DNA of 64,000 nt from JAJPHU01 sp035553375. GTDB lineage: Bacteria > Planctomycetota > Planctomycetia > Gemmatales > Gemmataceae. The notes under the pieces are model-generated. The model was not told the origin of the DNA. It was given only the letters and a program-made list of their open reading frames with translations, and made no database searches. The translations under genes were made by a program, and so were the position numbers. This document shows, piece after piece, positions 8,605 to 18,146 of this stretch. The stretch is from the NCBI GenBank assembly GCA_035553375.1, contig DATNCY010000187.1, positions 14,645 to 78,644 of the forward strand, read 5' to 3'. The stretch's first letter is position 1. Each line of letters starts with the position of its first letter.

Positions 8605-10062
8605 TTACGCCAGAGGGAAAAAGTCATCTTTGCTTGCGTTTCGGGCTAGCAGGGTTTTGTCCCCTCGTTCGGGGATCGCCACCTCGACGAAGCCGGCGGT
8701 TCGCAGACTGTCGGCCAGGGCTGTTGCTCGCTCCGGTTCGCCGTGGACCAATCGCACCTGTCGCGCAGTGCCGGCCAGCGGAGTCAAGGCGCGCACCAGA
8801 TCGCCGTGGTCGGCGTGGCTGGATAGTCCGTTGAGTACCACGACCTCTGCCTTGAGTGCCAGCGACCGCCCCAGGATGCGCACCTCCGGCCGGCGTTCGA
8901 CGAGTCGCCGACCCAGTGTGTCGGCCGCTTGATAGCCGGCGATAAGAATGGTGCTGTGCGGATCCTCGATGTTATGCTTGAGATGGTGCAGAACGCGGCC
9001 CGCCTCACACATGCCGCTGGCCGAGATAATCACGCACGGGTCGCGCCGTCCGTTCAGGGCGATGCTGTCATGCACCTTCTCGACGTAATGAATCCGCTGC
9101 TCGCCGAACAAGTCGGGTTGCTCGCGCAGCAGACGCTGGGCTTGCTCATTGAAGCACTCAGGATGAGCGCGGAACACCTCGGTGGCTCGCACCGCCATCG
9201 GGCTGTCCACGTAAATGGGTATCTCCGGCAGCTGACCGGCGAGCGTGAGCTGATGCAGGAAATAAACGATGGTCTGCGTGCGGCCGACGCTGAACGCGGG
9301 AATCACCACCTTGCCGCCGCGCGCCGCCGTTTGCCGCACCACCTGGCCCAGACGCTCCGCCGTCTCGTCAACCGGCTCATGCGTGTGACCGCCATAGGTA
9401 CACTCGCTGATGAGCAAATCGGCAGACGGGACCGCCGCTGGATCGCGCAGGATTGGCAGTCCGGGCCGACCGAGATCGCCCGTGAAGGTCAGACACCGCT
9501 CGCCGCCCGGTTCGTCCATGCGCAGATGAATCATCGCCGAGCCGAGCAGATGCCCCGCATCCACGAACATCGCTTCCAATCCGCGTCCGACTGCCGCAGG
9601 CTTGTCGTAAGGGATCGCCTTCAGTTGTAGCAGCGTTCGGTACACGTCGCGCCCGTCGTACAGCGGTTCAATCTTCGGCTCACCCTTGCCGCGATGACGA
9701 TTGAGATATTTCGCATCTTCTTGATGGACTTTGGCGGAGTCACCGAGCATGACGGACGCCAGGGCGCGGGTGGCTGGTGTGCAATAGATGGGACCGCGAA
9801 ACCCTTGCTTGACGAGGTTGGGCAAATTGCCGCAATGGTCAATGTGGGCGTGGCTGAGCAGCACGGCGTCGATGTCACGCGGTCGAAACGGGAAATCGCG
9901 GTTGCGATGACGGCTCTCGGCCCGGCGACCCTGGAACAGCCCGCAGTCCAGCAGAAGAGTTTGCCCGCAGGCGTCTACCTGGTGCATCGAGCCGGTGACG
10001 GTTTGCGCGGCGCCCCAGAAGGTGATAAGAGGCTCCGCGGATGGTTTGCGTTTCGGTGCCAT
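8605..10062 (-). CDS. Metallo-beta-lactamase/beta-CASP hydrolase (RNase-like)
   Basis: This 485-residue protein carries the metal-binding motif LSHAHIDHCGN, then GHLLGSAM, FTGDLGRPGLPIL and, in the beta-CASP part, PAFSVGRTQT, IYVDSPMA, SASGMCEAGR and a C-terminal SSHADHGDL. This order defines the CPSF73/Ysh1-like bacterial MBL-beta-CASP family, which acts on RNA in studied members. ATG 10062 (MAPKRKP) is preferred to the longer in-frame start at 10143, because the extension has no family similarity. A length near 450-490 residues is normal for the family. Role in RNA turnover is inferred; the neighbouring hydrolase gives no functional clue. Confidence 0.88.
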   Translation of the reverse strand: MAPKRKPSAEPLITFWGAAQTVTGSMHQVDACGQTLLLDCGLFQGRRAESRHRNRDFPFRPRDIDAVLLSHAHIDHCGNLPNLVKQGFRGPIYCTPATRALASVMLGDSAKVHQEDAKYLNRHRGKGEPKIEPLYDGRDVYRTLLQLKAIPYDKPAAVGRGLEAMFVDAGHLLGSAMIHLRMDEPGGERCLTFTGDLGRPGLPILRDPAAVPSADLLISECTYGGHTHEPVDETAERLGQVVRQTAARGGKVVIPAFSVGRTQTIVYFLHQLTLAGQLPEIPIYVDSPMAVRATEVFRAHPECFNEQAQRLLREQPDLFGEQRIHYVEKVHDSIALNGRRDPCVIISASGMCEAGRVLHHLKHNIEDPHSTILIAGYQAADTLGRRLVERRPEVRILGRSLALKAEVVVLNGLSSHADHGDLVRALTPLAGTARQVRLVHGEPERATALADSLRTAGFVEVAIPERGDKTLLARNASKDDFFPLA

Positions 10063-10249
10063 AATACGTAGGTGTCTCGCGCCGGCTGGCCGTCGTCTAC
10101 TCCTTCCTGTCATTCTAAGCGTCTCAACGGAACAGCGGATCATTCCGCGGATTTTTGCTTTGGAGAGATTCTCCTGCTGACCTACAATGTGCGGCGGAAA
10201 GTTGCTTTACTAACCGCTACCAACAACATCCCTCATCAGGGGTTTTTCC

Positions 10250-11686
10250 ATGGCCGCCACACTCGTCGAAGACACCATCCATCGCGCCGCCCCCGATAAC
10301 GACTCCGTCCAAACCGCGCGGGGGCTGCTGAAAAAGAACAGCTTTCAGGATCTCGGTATTTCCGCCGACCAAACCTGGCTGCTGGGACGTTGCAAGGGCA
10401 GCGGCAAGGAACCGTATCAGGTTTCGGTCGATCTGGCCGATCCATCCAGCCCGACTTGTCGCTGTAACTGTCCGAGCCGGAAGTTTCCCTGTAAGCACGG
10501 ACTTGGTCTGATGCTGCTGTATCTGGCCTCGCCGGACAAGTTCAAGCCGAAGGAACCGCCGGCCGAGTTGTTGGCCAAGCGCGAGAAGAAGGTCGTCCGC
10601 GACCAGAAGAAGGCCGAGGGCGGCGAAACGGCTCCCCGCAAGGTCAACAAAGCCGCCCTCACCAAGAAGGCCGGCGCTCAGCGCGATGGCCTGGATCTGC
10701 TGGAGAAATTGGTCGTCGATCTGGTGTCGGGAGGTCAGTGGTTCGAGGAGACGCGGCTGGACAAGCTGGAACGGCAGGCCAAACAACTCGGCGACGCCTA
10801 CTTGCCGGGGGCCATGTACGTGCTGAATCGGCTCATCCTGGTTGGCCGGGATGAGGAATTGTCCGACGAGGAGCGGATGGCGCGAGCATCGGATCTGATC
10901 GGCCATCTCTGGGCAACGGTGCAGAAGGGACGCAACTATCTCGATGAGAAAATCGCCGGCGACGAGAGCCAAGCTGAGGCCGACGCCGCCATCGAAGACG
11001 TGCTGGGCAAAGCCTGGCAGCTAACCGAACTGCGCGAGAAGGGCTATTGGAAATCAGGTCTGTCTCTGCTGGAACTGGCTTACGAACGAACCGATGATGA
11101 AGCACGCCAGCAGCGCGTGGAGTTCAGTCATCTGATCGAGTTGGACGATGGCTCGATTTATCAGGCGATCACGTATCGCCCGTTCAAGGGGATGAAACAG
11201 ATTCCGGAACAGTCCAGTTTTGCGCAAACGCTTACGGTCGCCGAAGCGGGCGTCTATCCAGGCTTTCTCAATCGCCGTATCCGCTGGGAAAAGGGAGCGG
11301 AGCAGGCGGAGGAGATGAAGGCGGCGCACTGGAAGAAGGTGTATGGCCACGCCCGGCCGGAGTTCAAGGCGGCGCTCGATGCGTTCCGGCAACAGTTGAA
11401 ACATCCGCTGGCGCCGCGTGAGGCGGTGGTGTTGCTGCGCTGCGAACGCATCGGCAAGGCGGGCGATTCGCTCGTGTTGGAAGACACGGCCGGGACGCGC
11501 ATCGAGGCAGCAGATCAGCGTAAGGATTACTCGAACGTGGCCAATCTGCTGCGCGCGGCAGGGATGGTTGGCAAGGATCGTCCGGCGGTGCTGGCGCGAC
11601 TGTTCGTTCGGCCCGTGGCGAATACGGTCGTGGCGTGCCCGCTGGCGGCGCTGACGCCCAAACATCATTTGCGATTGGGATTGTAA
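10250..11686 (+). CDS. SWIM zinc-finger protein
   Basis: This 478-residue cytoplasmic protein has a SWIM zinc finger at residues 70-83 (CRCNCPSRKFPCKH, i.e. CxC...CxH). It is followed by a Lys-rich linker (about residues 105-140), an alpha-helical region with many Glu/Arg, and a beta-rich C-terminal part that is not recognised. SWIM domains bind nucleic acid or protein partners. It precedes a HEAT-repeat gene on the same strand, from which it is separated by a family-A palindrome. Similar SWIM plus helical-repeat proteins occur in bacterial MoxR/vWA conflict-type clusters, but no MoxR or vWA gene is in this window. The pair converges on a second SWIM gene paired with an SNF2 helicase. A nucleic-acid-linked role is inferred. 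Confidence 0.8.
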   Translation: MAATLVEDTIHRAAPDNDSVQTARGLLKKNSFQDLGISADQTWLLGRCKGSGKEPYQVSVDLADPSSPTCRCNCPSRKFPCKHGLGLMLLYLASPDKFKPKEPPAELLAKREKKVVRDQKKAEGGETAPRKVNKAALTKKAGAQRDGLDLLEKLVVDLVSGGQWFEETRLDKLERQAKQLGDAYLPGAMYVLNRLILVGRDEELSDEERMARASDLIGHLWATVQKGRNYLDEKIAGDESQAEADAAIEDVLGKAWQLTELREKGYWKSGLSLLELAYERTDDEARQQRVEFSHLIELDDGSIYQAITYRPFKGMKQIPEQSSFAQTLTVAEAGVYPGFLNRRIRWEKGAEQAEEMKAAHWKKVYGHARPEFKAALDAFRQQLKHPLAPREAVVLLRCERIGKAGDSLVLEDTAGTRIEAADQRKDYSNVANLLRAAGMVGKDRPAVLARLFVRPVANTVVACPLAALTPKHHLRLGL

Positions 11687-11694
11687 TCATTTAC

Positions 11695-11745
11695 CAGCCC
11701 GGAGCGCCAGCGACGGGGCTCACCCGTCGCTGGCGCTCCGGGCTG
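11695..11745. repeat. Family-A palindrome, 23-bp arms
   Basis: Arms 11695-11717 and 11723-11745 are exact reverse complements, with core GGAGCGCCAGCGACGGG. It sits between the SWIM and HEAT-repeat genes. An upstream in-frame extension of the HEAT gene would translate through it, which is why the later start at 11770 is preferred. Confidence 0.95.
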
Positions 11746-11769
11746 ATGGGATTCACTGCGAGGTCAACC

Positions 11770-13548
11770 ATGCCGAGAGAACAACTGCTGGGTCTGGCGA
11801 ATGACGTGGATCGCTTGCTGGCGGCGGGCGCGGCGACGGCGGCCGGACATGACGGCTTATCCCGTCGCGCTCGCACGCTGCGCGAGCTGGGTCAGAAAGT
11901 GGCCGCCCTCCAACCCGTGGCCGACGCGGTCGAGCGCGTCACGGCGAGTAGTTCCCGCGAGATCGGCCGTGCTTTCCTCGATCTGGTGATGATGGCCCGC
12001 CAACTTCGCGGTAGCCTCGCCGGCGCTGGATCGGACGGAGCGCTTCAGGACGTGGAGAAAAGCGGTCCCTGGCAAACACCGACGCTCGCGCGCGACGTGT
12101 ACGCGGCTCACGAATCGTTAACCGGAGACGCTTCCGCGTCGGCGCTCCATGACGTGGCGGAACGACAAGTGACCGGCGATCTGCGGCTGCTGCCGTCGGC
12201 CCTGGCCGCCCTGGAGAGTGGCAACACGCACCTTGCCGATCTCGTGGCCGATAAGGTGTTACCCGCTGTCGGCCGCGGTGTGCTGCCCGATTTGCTGGCC
12301 AAGCTGAATCTACAGGGCAAGTCGGCCGATGCTCGCCGACTGCGTGCCGTCTGCAAGATCGATCCCAAGCTCGGAGCCGAGTTGGTCCGCAAGGGATTGA
12401 GCGAAGGCAGTCCAGCCCTGAAGATTCAGTCATTGGAATGCCTGCCGGATGTGGGGCGGCCGGGCGAGGCGGAGAAGGCCGGTTTGGAATTGTGCCGGGA
12501 AAAGAAGAAGGATGTGCGTGTCGCGGCGCTGCGTGCCTTGCGTAAAGCGACCAGCGACGAGGCGTTGGAGGCACTCATTCAGACCCTGCTTGAGAGCGAC
12601 TGGCAAATCGTTCAGCCCGCGCAGGAAGTCCTGGCGGAGTTGCCGCACCCGAAAACGACCGAGCGTTTGCTGCATGAGGTGGAGGAGCGAGTTGCCACCT
12701 TGCCCCCGCCGATAGCCAAGCCGAAGAAGGGGGCCAAGAAAGAGGTCGTCAAGACGGCGAAGAAGGCCGAGGCGGCCCGTGATAAGGCCATTGAGGACTT
12801 AATATTCATCCTCCAGGCGCTAGGCGGTCGCAAGGATGCTTCCAGTCCGCGAGTGCTGAAGGTCTTGCTGACACTGGCGCATTACACGGAGGAGAATGTC
12901 CGCCTTGAAGTTGTGGGGTTACTGGCCAAACTCGGCCCTGATGTCAAGGAAGTAGTGCCCGCGTTGCTTGAAGCCGTCAGCGACGCCAGCGAAGACGTGA
13001 GAGAGACCGCGATTGATGCACTGGCGGAATTCCCGCCCGAAAAGCGCGAAGCCGCGATCCCTACCTTGATTGACCTAGCCGGCAATGCCAAAGGCAAGGA
13101 AAACATCCTCTATCAGATCGTCGGCATGCTGCCCAAGCATATGGACCGCTTCGGCGATAAGATTCTCGACCTGCTGGGTCAGTTGCTCAAAGCGAAAAAC
13201 AATTATGTGGCGAGCGAGGCGGCCAATGCTTTGGGGGAGATCGGTTTGCCGGCCCGGAAGTTTCTGCCGCAGATACTGGAACATGTGAAGATGGCCGACT
13301 CTGAGGCCGATTTCGAGCCGATCTTTGTCAACATCGAGCCGGAAGGGACAACCTCCATTCCGGCCCTGATGAAGCTACTGAGTGAGCGCAAGTCCCGTAC
13401 TCGGGCAAATGCGCTTCAAGGTTTGGAAGGCTACGGCCCGAGAGCTAAGGCCGCCGAGTCACTCGTCACCAAACTGCTCAAGGACCGCGATTGGTGGGTC
13501 AAATATAAGGCTCAATCGGCTCTTGCCGCCATCAGGAACGAGAAGTAG
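11770..13548 (+). CDS. HEAT-repeat protein
   Basis: This 592-residue soluble protein is made largely of helical repeats. Clear HEAT-like units include GLCREKKKDVRVAALRAL-like and SDASEDVRETAIDALAEFP segments, with further units spaced about 35-40 residues apart to the C-terminus (DRDWWVKYKAQSALAAI). A Lys/Ala-rich linker (KPKKGAKKEVVKTAKKAE) lies near residues 320-340. The start at ATG 11770 avoids translating the upstream palindrome. It follows the SWIM gene in the same direction and its 3' end overlaps the convergent SWIM gene by 17 bp. HEAT scaffolds mediate protein or nucleic acid contacts; a scaffold partner for the adjacent SWIM protein is an inference. Confidence 0.8.
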   Translation: MPREQLLGLANDVDRLLAAGAATAAGHDGLSRRARTLRELGQKVAALQPVADAVERVTASSSREIGRAFLDLVMMARQLRGSLAGAGSDGALQDVEKSGPWQTPTLARDVYAAHESLTGDASASALHDVAERQVTGDLRLLPSALAALESGNTHLADLVADKVLPAVGRGVLPDLLAKLNLQGKSADARRLRAVCKIDPKLGAELVRKGLSEGSPALKIQSLECLPDVGRPGEAEKAGLELCREKKKDVRVAALRALRKATSDEALEALIQTLLESDWQIVQPAQEVLAELPHPKTTERLLHEVEERVATLPPPIAKPKKGAKKEVVKTAKKAEAARDKAIEDLIFILQALGGRKDASSPRVLKVLLTLAHYTEENVRLEVVGLLAKLGPDVKEVVPALLEAVSDASEDVRETAIDALAEFPPEKREAAIPTLIDLAGNAKGKENILYQIVGMLPKHMDRFGDKILDLLGQLLKAKNNYVASEAANALGEIGLPARKFLPQILEHVKMADSEADFEPIFVNIEPEGTTSIPALMKLLSERKSRTRANALQGLEGYGPRAKAAESLVTKLLKDRDWWVKYKAQSALAAIRNEK

Positions 13549-14479
13549 CGAGAGCCGATGCGCGGTTCCGATCGGTTTTGGTAACCGTCGAGGGGTTCGC
13601 GCCGCCTTGCTCGCCCAGAAATACCTCCAGGCCGCGCGCCGAAGCAGCCGCGTAGATCGGCTCCAGTGAATCCAGCAAATCCGCCTCACCGCGCCAGAAC
13701 GGGAACGCTCCCAAACGCTGTAACCATGCCGCCGGCACCGGCGGCTGACGCACTTCGCCGAACCTATCTTGCGGCATACCGCCGACACCCCAGAAAATCG
13801 CCGGGTCAGTCGGTATCGGTTCGGCAGGCGCAATCGATGCTTCCTCGCCCGTATCCGCAGCGGCGGATTCGGAGGGAGGAGCCGAGGCCGGCGCGCCGCG
13901 GCTCAAACGCTTGAGCAGTTCTTCGCGGCCAAGACCGCGCAACTGAAACAACAAAAACGGATCGCGGTCGAACTCCTCACCGAGTAGATAATATACCGCC
14001 GCGACATGCTTACACGGATTCGACCAGTCCGGGCAGGAACACTCGGTGGTCAGATCGCCGGACTTCTCCGGAAATAGCGAGAGCTTCGCGTCGGTGAAAA
14101 CTTGTTCGATGTCCTGCGGCATTTCGCCGGCCAGTAATTTGGCCACGAAAAGCGCCTGTCCCGATAGCGCCCGCACAAGTTGGTCCCACTGCTTGGCCGA
14201 CAACTCCTGAACCGCGATGGCAACCTTGTAGGGTTGGGACGATGAACCCTGCACCTTGGCCGTCACCTTGCCCTTATTCACATCGATTGCCAGCACTTGA
14301 CCATTACGGGCGTAGGAGCGGCCGCGACCCAGGCGTGCGCCGATGTCGAAACTCTCCAACACGGCGATCCAGCGTTTGGCCCACCAGCTTTGACCGAATG
14401 CGCCGCGCTTCGACTGCGACTTGATACCGCCCTTGGCCTTGCGCGGCCGCGAACGAGGATAGAAATCGCGATACCACAT
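13532..14479 (-). CDS. SWIM zinc-finger protein, SNF2-associated
   Basis: This 315-residue protein has an N-terminal region typical of the SNF2-linked SWIM family (FGQSWWAKRWIAVLESFDIG, then GRGRSYARNGQV) and the zinc finger CSCPDWSNPCKH near residues 150-161. The C-terminal third is low-complexity and Pro/Ala-rich. It begins four bases after the end of the SNF2 helicase gene on the same strand, so the two are almost certainly cotranscribed. This helicase-SWIM pairing recurs in many bacteria. The SWIM protein probably acts as a nucleic-acid or partner-binding cofactor of the helicase. Its 3' end overlaps the convergent HEAT-repeat gene by 17 bp. Confidence 0.88.
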   Translation of the reverse strand: MWYRDFYPRSRPRKAKGGIKSQSKRGAFGQSWWAKRWIAVLESFDIGARLGRGRSYARNGQVLAIDVNKGKVTAKVQGSSSQPYKVAIAVQELSAKQWDQLVRALSGQALFVAKLLAGEMPQDIEQVFTDAKLSLFPEKSGDLTTECSCPDWSNPCKHVAAVYYLLGEEFDRDPFLLFQLRGLGREELLKRLSRGAPASAPPSESAAADTGEEASIAPAEPIPTDPAIFWGVGGMPQDRFGEVRQPPVPAAWLQRLGAFPFWRGEADLLDSLEPIYAAASARGLEVFLGEQGGANPSTVTKTDRNRASALATSRS

Positions 14480-14483
14480 AGCG

Positions 14484-17400
14484 CTAATCTCCGATGGCTT
14501 CCTGTCGCAGCGTGAACAGGTCTTTCAATTGGTCGTTGGATAGTTCGGTCAGCCAACCCTCGCCGGTGCCGACCACGCGGGCAGCCACGTCACGCTTGCG
14601 TTCGATCATATCATCGATTTTCTCTTCCATTGTACCAACGCAAACGTACTTATGCACTTGCACGTTGCGCGTTTGACCGATGCGGAAGGCACGATCGGTC
14701 GCCTGGTTTTCGACGGCGGGGTTCCACCAGCGGTCGAAATGGAAGACGTGTTGCGCGGCCGTTAGATTCAAGCCGGTGCCGCCCGCCTTGAGCGACAACA
14801 AAAACAAACGAGGGCCGTGCGGATCGTTCTGAAAGCGCTCAACCATGTGGTCGCGTTTCTTGGCGGAAACGCCACCGTGCAGGTACAGCACTTCGCGGCC
14901 GAAAGTTTCATGCAGATAACGCTGAAGAAGATCGCCCATCTCCGTGAACTGCGTGAAGATCAAGGCGCGATCGCCCGCGTCCAGCACTTCCTCAAGCATC
15001 TCCGTCAACCGCGCCAATTTACCGGAACGTCCGGCGATGACCGAATGATCGCCGAGGAACTGCGCGGGATGATTGCACACCTGCTTGAGCTTCATGAGCG
15101 TGCTTAAAATCAGTCCCTTGCGCTGAATGCCTTCGGATTCGTCGATGGATCGGCTCGTTTCCTCAACGACGGCCGCATAAAGCGATGCCTGCTCGCGCGT
15201 GAGATTGCAAAAGACCTTCATCTCCAGCTTGTCGGGCAGGTCGGTGATGATGCTTTTGTCGGTCTTGAGACGGCGTAGCACGAATGGTCCGGTCAATCGC
15301 TTGAGCCGGTTGGCCGCGTCGGGATCGCGGTTGGCCTGGATCGGCACGAGGAAACGACGGCGAAACTCGGTCTGCGTGCCGAGGAAGCCGGGATTGAGGA
15401 ACTGCAAGATCGACCACAGATCGCCGACGTGATTCTCGACCGGCGTACCCGTCAGTGCGATACGGTAATCGCCGCGCAAGGCACGCGCGGCCTGCGCCTG
15501 TTTCGTCTCCGGGTTCTTGATGTTCTGCGCCTCATCGAGAATGACGCCGCTCCAGTCCACTTTCTCCAGCGTCTCGCGGTCGCGGTGTAATAACGCATAA
15601 CTGGACAAAACCAGGGCGTGTTGTTTCACTTTCTTCGAGAATGCCGATCCCTTGACGCGCTGTAATCCATGATGGACGAGGACCGGCATTTCCGGCGTGA
15701 AGCGTTCGGCCTCTTTCTTCCAGTTGCCGACGACGGAGGTAGGACAGATGAGTAGTACCGGCCGGCGCTCGCCTGCTTCGCGCTCGCGCTGAAGGAGAGC
15801 CAGCGTCTGCACGGTCTTACCCAAGCCCATGTCGTCGGCCAGGCAAGCACCGAGACCCCACTGGCGCAGGAACGCCAGCCAGGAGTAGCCACGCGCCTGA
15901 TAGGGACGCAATGTGCCCTGGAAAGCGAATGGCGCGGCCAATTCCGCGAATGAAGTTCGACCCTCAAGTTGGCCGAGGAAATCCGCGATCCAGCCTTCGG
16001 CCTCGACACCGCTGACTTCGAGATCGGCCGGCCCTCGCTCCGCGCCCAAGGCCATCCGCACAAGTTCGCGCAGCGTTGTCTCGTCGCCGGCCTTCTTCTT
16101 CCAGAAGTCGAGGGCAGCTTGAATCTCCTCGGGGCTAACCTGTACCCATTGACCGCGTAGGCGCACCAACGGCGTCTTTAATTGAGCGAGCATCTCCAGT
16201 TCGCGCAGCGACAACGGTTGATCGCCCAGCGCGGCCAACCAGTCGAAGTGAATGATCGCGTCCAGGGACAAGCCGCTGCCGCTGGTCATCTTGGGTGTCT
16301 TGACGTTGGCCCGCACGGTCAAGCGCTGACGTGTGCCCTTGCGCGTCCACCACGCCGGTAATAGCACGCCGAAGCCCGCTTGTTCCAGTAACCAAGCTGT
16401 CTCCGTCAGAAACGTGTGCGCGCCGGCGGCATCGGCGTCGTAGCCGCCGGGCGCGGCCGTCTTCAAGCTCGCCTCCACGGGAGGACAGATAGCGGCTGCT
16501 TGACCGAGAGTGGTAAGCAGATATTCACGAGAGTCAAAGGTGCTTTTTTTGAAGACAGCGGCCACACGGCCCTTCGGCGTCCAGGCGTCGGCGACCGGGA
16601 TAAGTAAACTCGGATCGTCGCGCGCCTGCAACAGATAGCGGACCTGCCATTCGTTCGGAGCGGTGACGCCGTTGTCCTCTTCGTCGCTCGCGGCCGGTTC
16701 TTCCAGACGGAAGCACAGACGAAAAGGAGCCGCCGTCGAGACGAGAACGGGACGCTGCCAGGTGCGCACTTGTTCCGCCAACTGACGCTGGGCGTTGGGA
16801 GCGGCCGTTAATACGCCATCCGGTGAACGCAGCGCGTGCAACCATTCATCGTGAATGCTGGCGAAGGCCGAGGCACGCTTCTTGACTCGGCGACCCGATG
16901 GCGGGGCCATCGCCACTACGGCGGGCGCGACGCTGGGCCGAACCAGGGCATCGACCAAATTCTCGACAAACGCGGTGAGTACGGCGAGAGCGGACTGCTC
17001 GGGAGGAGCATTCGTCGTCGCGCTGAGCGCTCGACAGGCGGGCGGCATGGCTGCGGCTAATTGGCTCAATCGTTGGCTGTCCGGCCCGCTCAGCACCGGC
17101 AGCCAGGAAGCGCGATACACCTCGCCGATCAACCGCAGCGAAGGAACGAACCGCTCGGCCGCCACCAGCGAGCCAGCGAAACGAAGAGCCAGGCTCCAGT
17201 AGGCCAATGTCGAGCCGATCACCACGCCGGCCCCAAGGGTGTCTCGTCCCACGCAGGCGCACAATAGCGCGATGGCTTCCTCGTTGGACAGCGGTAACGC
17301 GGTGATACTCCAGGGAGTCAGCACCGGCGGAGTTTTCGCCTCGGGAGTAGGACCGATGATCGGGCTGGAAGGGATGGGCTGATCGTTCAGCGCCGGTAGC

Positions 17401-17618
17401 CAGAGAGTGCGCGTTTCGATCGCGCTGTCGCGCGGCGCTGCTTCCGGCGCGGCCTCGGCCAGCGCCTCGGCGACACGAGCCGCCCCCGCGTTGGCAGGGT
17501 AAAAACGAGGGGGGGTATTCTTGGTTTTTCGTCCGCGCCGGACCACCGGCGTCGAAGGAGGAGTTTCACCCCAGACGAGCAGACGCCCGTCCTCTACGCT
17601 GGCATGAACGAGAATCAT
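14484..17618 (-). CDS. SNF2-family DEAD/DEAH helicase
   Basis: This 1044-residue protein starts at ATG 17618 (MILVHASVEDGRLLVWGE); the longer open frame to 17717 lacks family similarity. The N-terminal half holds the bacterial SNF2 helicase-associated region. The ATPase follows with Walker A DDMGLGKTVQTLALL, the DEAQNIKNP box, LTGTPVENHVGDLWSIL, and in the second RecA lobe FTQFTEMGDLLQRYL, SLKAGGTGLNLTAA and ATDRAFRIGQTRN. This is the HepA-like 'bacterial SNF2-associated' group, which typically travels with a SWIM protein, found here immediately downstream. Role: ATP-dependent DNA or nucleoprotein translocase. Involvement in DNA repair, transcription recycling or defence cannot be decided from the sequence. 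Confidence 0.94.
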   Translation of the reverse strand: MILVHASVEDGRLLVWGETPPSTPVVRRGRKTKNTPPRFYPANAGAARVAEALAEAAPEAAPRDSAIETRTLWLPALNDQPIPSSPIIGPTPEAKTPPVLTPWSITALPLSNEEAIALLCACVGRDTLGAGVVIGSTLAYWSLALRFAGSLVAAERFVPSLRLIGEVYRASWLPVLSGPDSQRLSQLAAAMPPACRALSATTNAPPEQSALAVLTAFVENLVDALVRPSVAPAVVAMAPPSGRRVKKRASAFASIHDEWLHALRSPDGVLTAAPNAQRQLAEQVRTWQRPVLVSTAAPFRLCFRLEEPAASDEEDNGVTAPNEWQVRYLLQARDDPSLLIPVADAWTPKGRVAAVFKKSTFDSREYLLTTLGQAAAICPPVEASLKTAAPGGYDADAAGAHTFLTETAWLLEQAGFGVLLPAWWTRKGTRQRLTVRANVKTPKMTSGSGLSLDAIIHFDWLAALGDQPLSLRELEMLAQLKTPLVRLRGQWVQVSPEEIQAALDFWKKKAGDETTLRELVRMALGAERGPADLEVSGVEAEGWIADFLGQLEGRTSFAELAAPFAFQGTLRPYQARGYSWLAFLRQWGLGACLADDMGLGKTVQTLALLQREREAGERRPVLLICPTSVVGNWKKEAERFTPEMPVLVHHGLQRVKGSAFSKKVKQHALVLSSYALLHRDRETLEKVDWSGVILDEAQNIKNPETKQAQAARALRGDYRIALTGTPVENHVGDLWSILQFLNPGFLGTQTEFRRRFLVPIQANRDPDAANRLKRLTGPFVLRRLKTDKSIITDLPDKLEMKVFCNLTREQASLYAAVVEETSRSIDESEGIQRKGLILSTLMKLKQVCNHPAQFLGDHSVIAGRSGKLARLTEMLEEVLDAGDRALIFTQFTEMGDLLQRYLHETFGREVLYLHGGVSAKKRDHMVERFQNDPHGPRLFLLSLKAGGTGLNLTAAQHVFHFDRWWNPAVENQATDRAFRIGQTRNVQVHKYVCVGTMEEKIDDMIERKRDVAARVVGTGEGWLTELSNDQLKDLFTLRQEAIGD

Positions 17619-17767
17619 GCACGTCTCACCCCACGGGGGGCCGTGCGGTATGGGATTGACACATCGTGTCAGAAAAGCCCATTTTTCTAGCAATCCGGCA
17701 CGGCTCGCTCTCTCCATTAGAGATAGCAGGATTCGGACACTCGGCCAGTTTCGCTCGATCCCTGTCG

Positions 17768-18070
17768 TTATCCTTGCTCCAGCGGCGGCGTTCCCTGGTG
17801 GTCTCCTTCCTCATGGTGATGAGAGGATTTTCTTTCGCGCATGCCGAGAACGGCTCCATAAATGAACCCGGCCAGGGCGAGGACGCCACTGCCGAGAACC
17901 GCGCCGTCCAGACCCAGCGAAAGATTGTCGTTCAGCACGCCAAGCAGCGTTCCAAGGATCGCTCCGGCGAAACTACCCGCGAAACTGCCGCAGATCGCGC
18001 CACCGAGCATTAGCTGGAGCAACCGCATTAGAGAGGGACGGCGCCCGGACGCCGCGCTTGAGGACGACAT
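17768..18070 (-). CDS. Small glycine-rich membrane protein
   Basis: This open frame of 100 residues (from ATG 18070; alternatives at 18091 and 18028) encodes two hydrophobic, glycine-rich segments: GGAICGSFAGSFAGAILGTL with spaced small residues, and GAVLGSGVLALAGFIYGAVL. The tail is charged and His-rich (RKSSHHHEEGDH). The spaced Gly pattern resembles glycine-zipper membrane domains. No Shine-Dalgarno site clearly decides the start. It lies between csrA and the SNF2 helicase on the same strand. I do not recognise a family; a small inner-membrane protein is the most that can be said. Confidence 0.55.
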   Translation of the reverse strand: MSSSSAASGRRPSLMRLLQLMLGGAICGSFAGSFAGAILGTLLGVLNDNLSLGLDGAVLGSGVLALAGFIYGAVLGMRERKSSHHHEEGDHQGTPPLEQG

Positions 18071-18146
18071 CAAGCAGGTGTTCGCTGGCATTTGGCTCAG
18101 AACATCGTGTGATGGTCGCATGGTTCGACGGAAATTGGGAAGCAAC

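Noticed and set aside
11635..11769. N-terminal extension of the HEAT-repeat gene
   Set aside because: It would translate through the SWIM gene end and the family-A palindrome; ATG 11770 gives a normal start.
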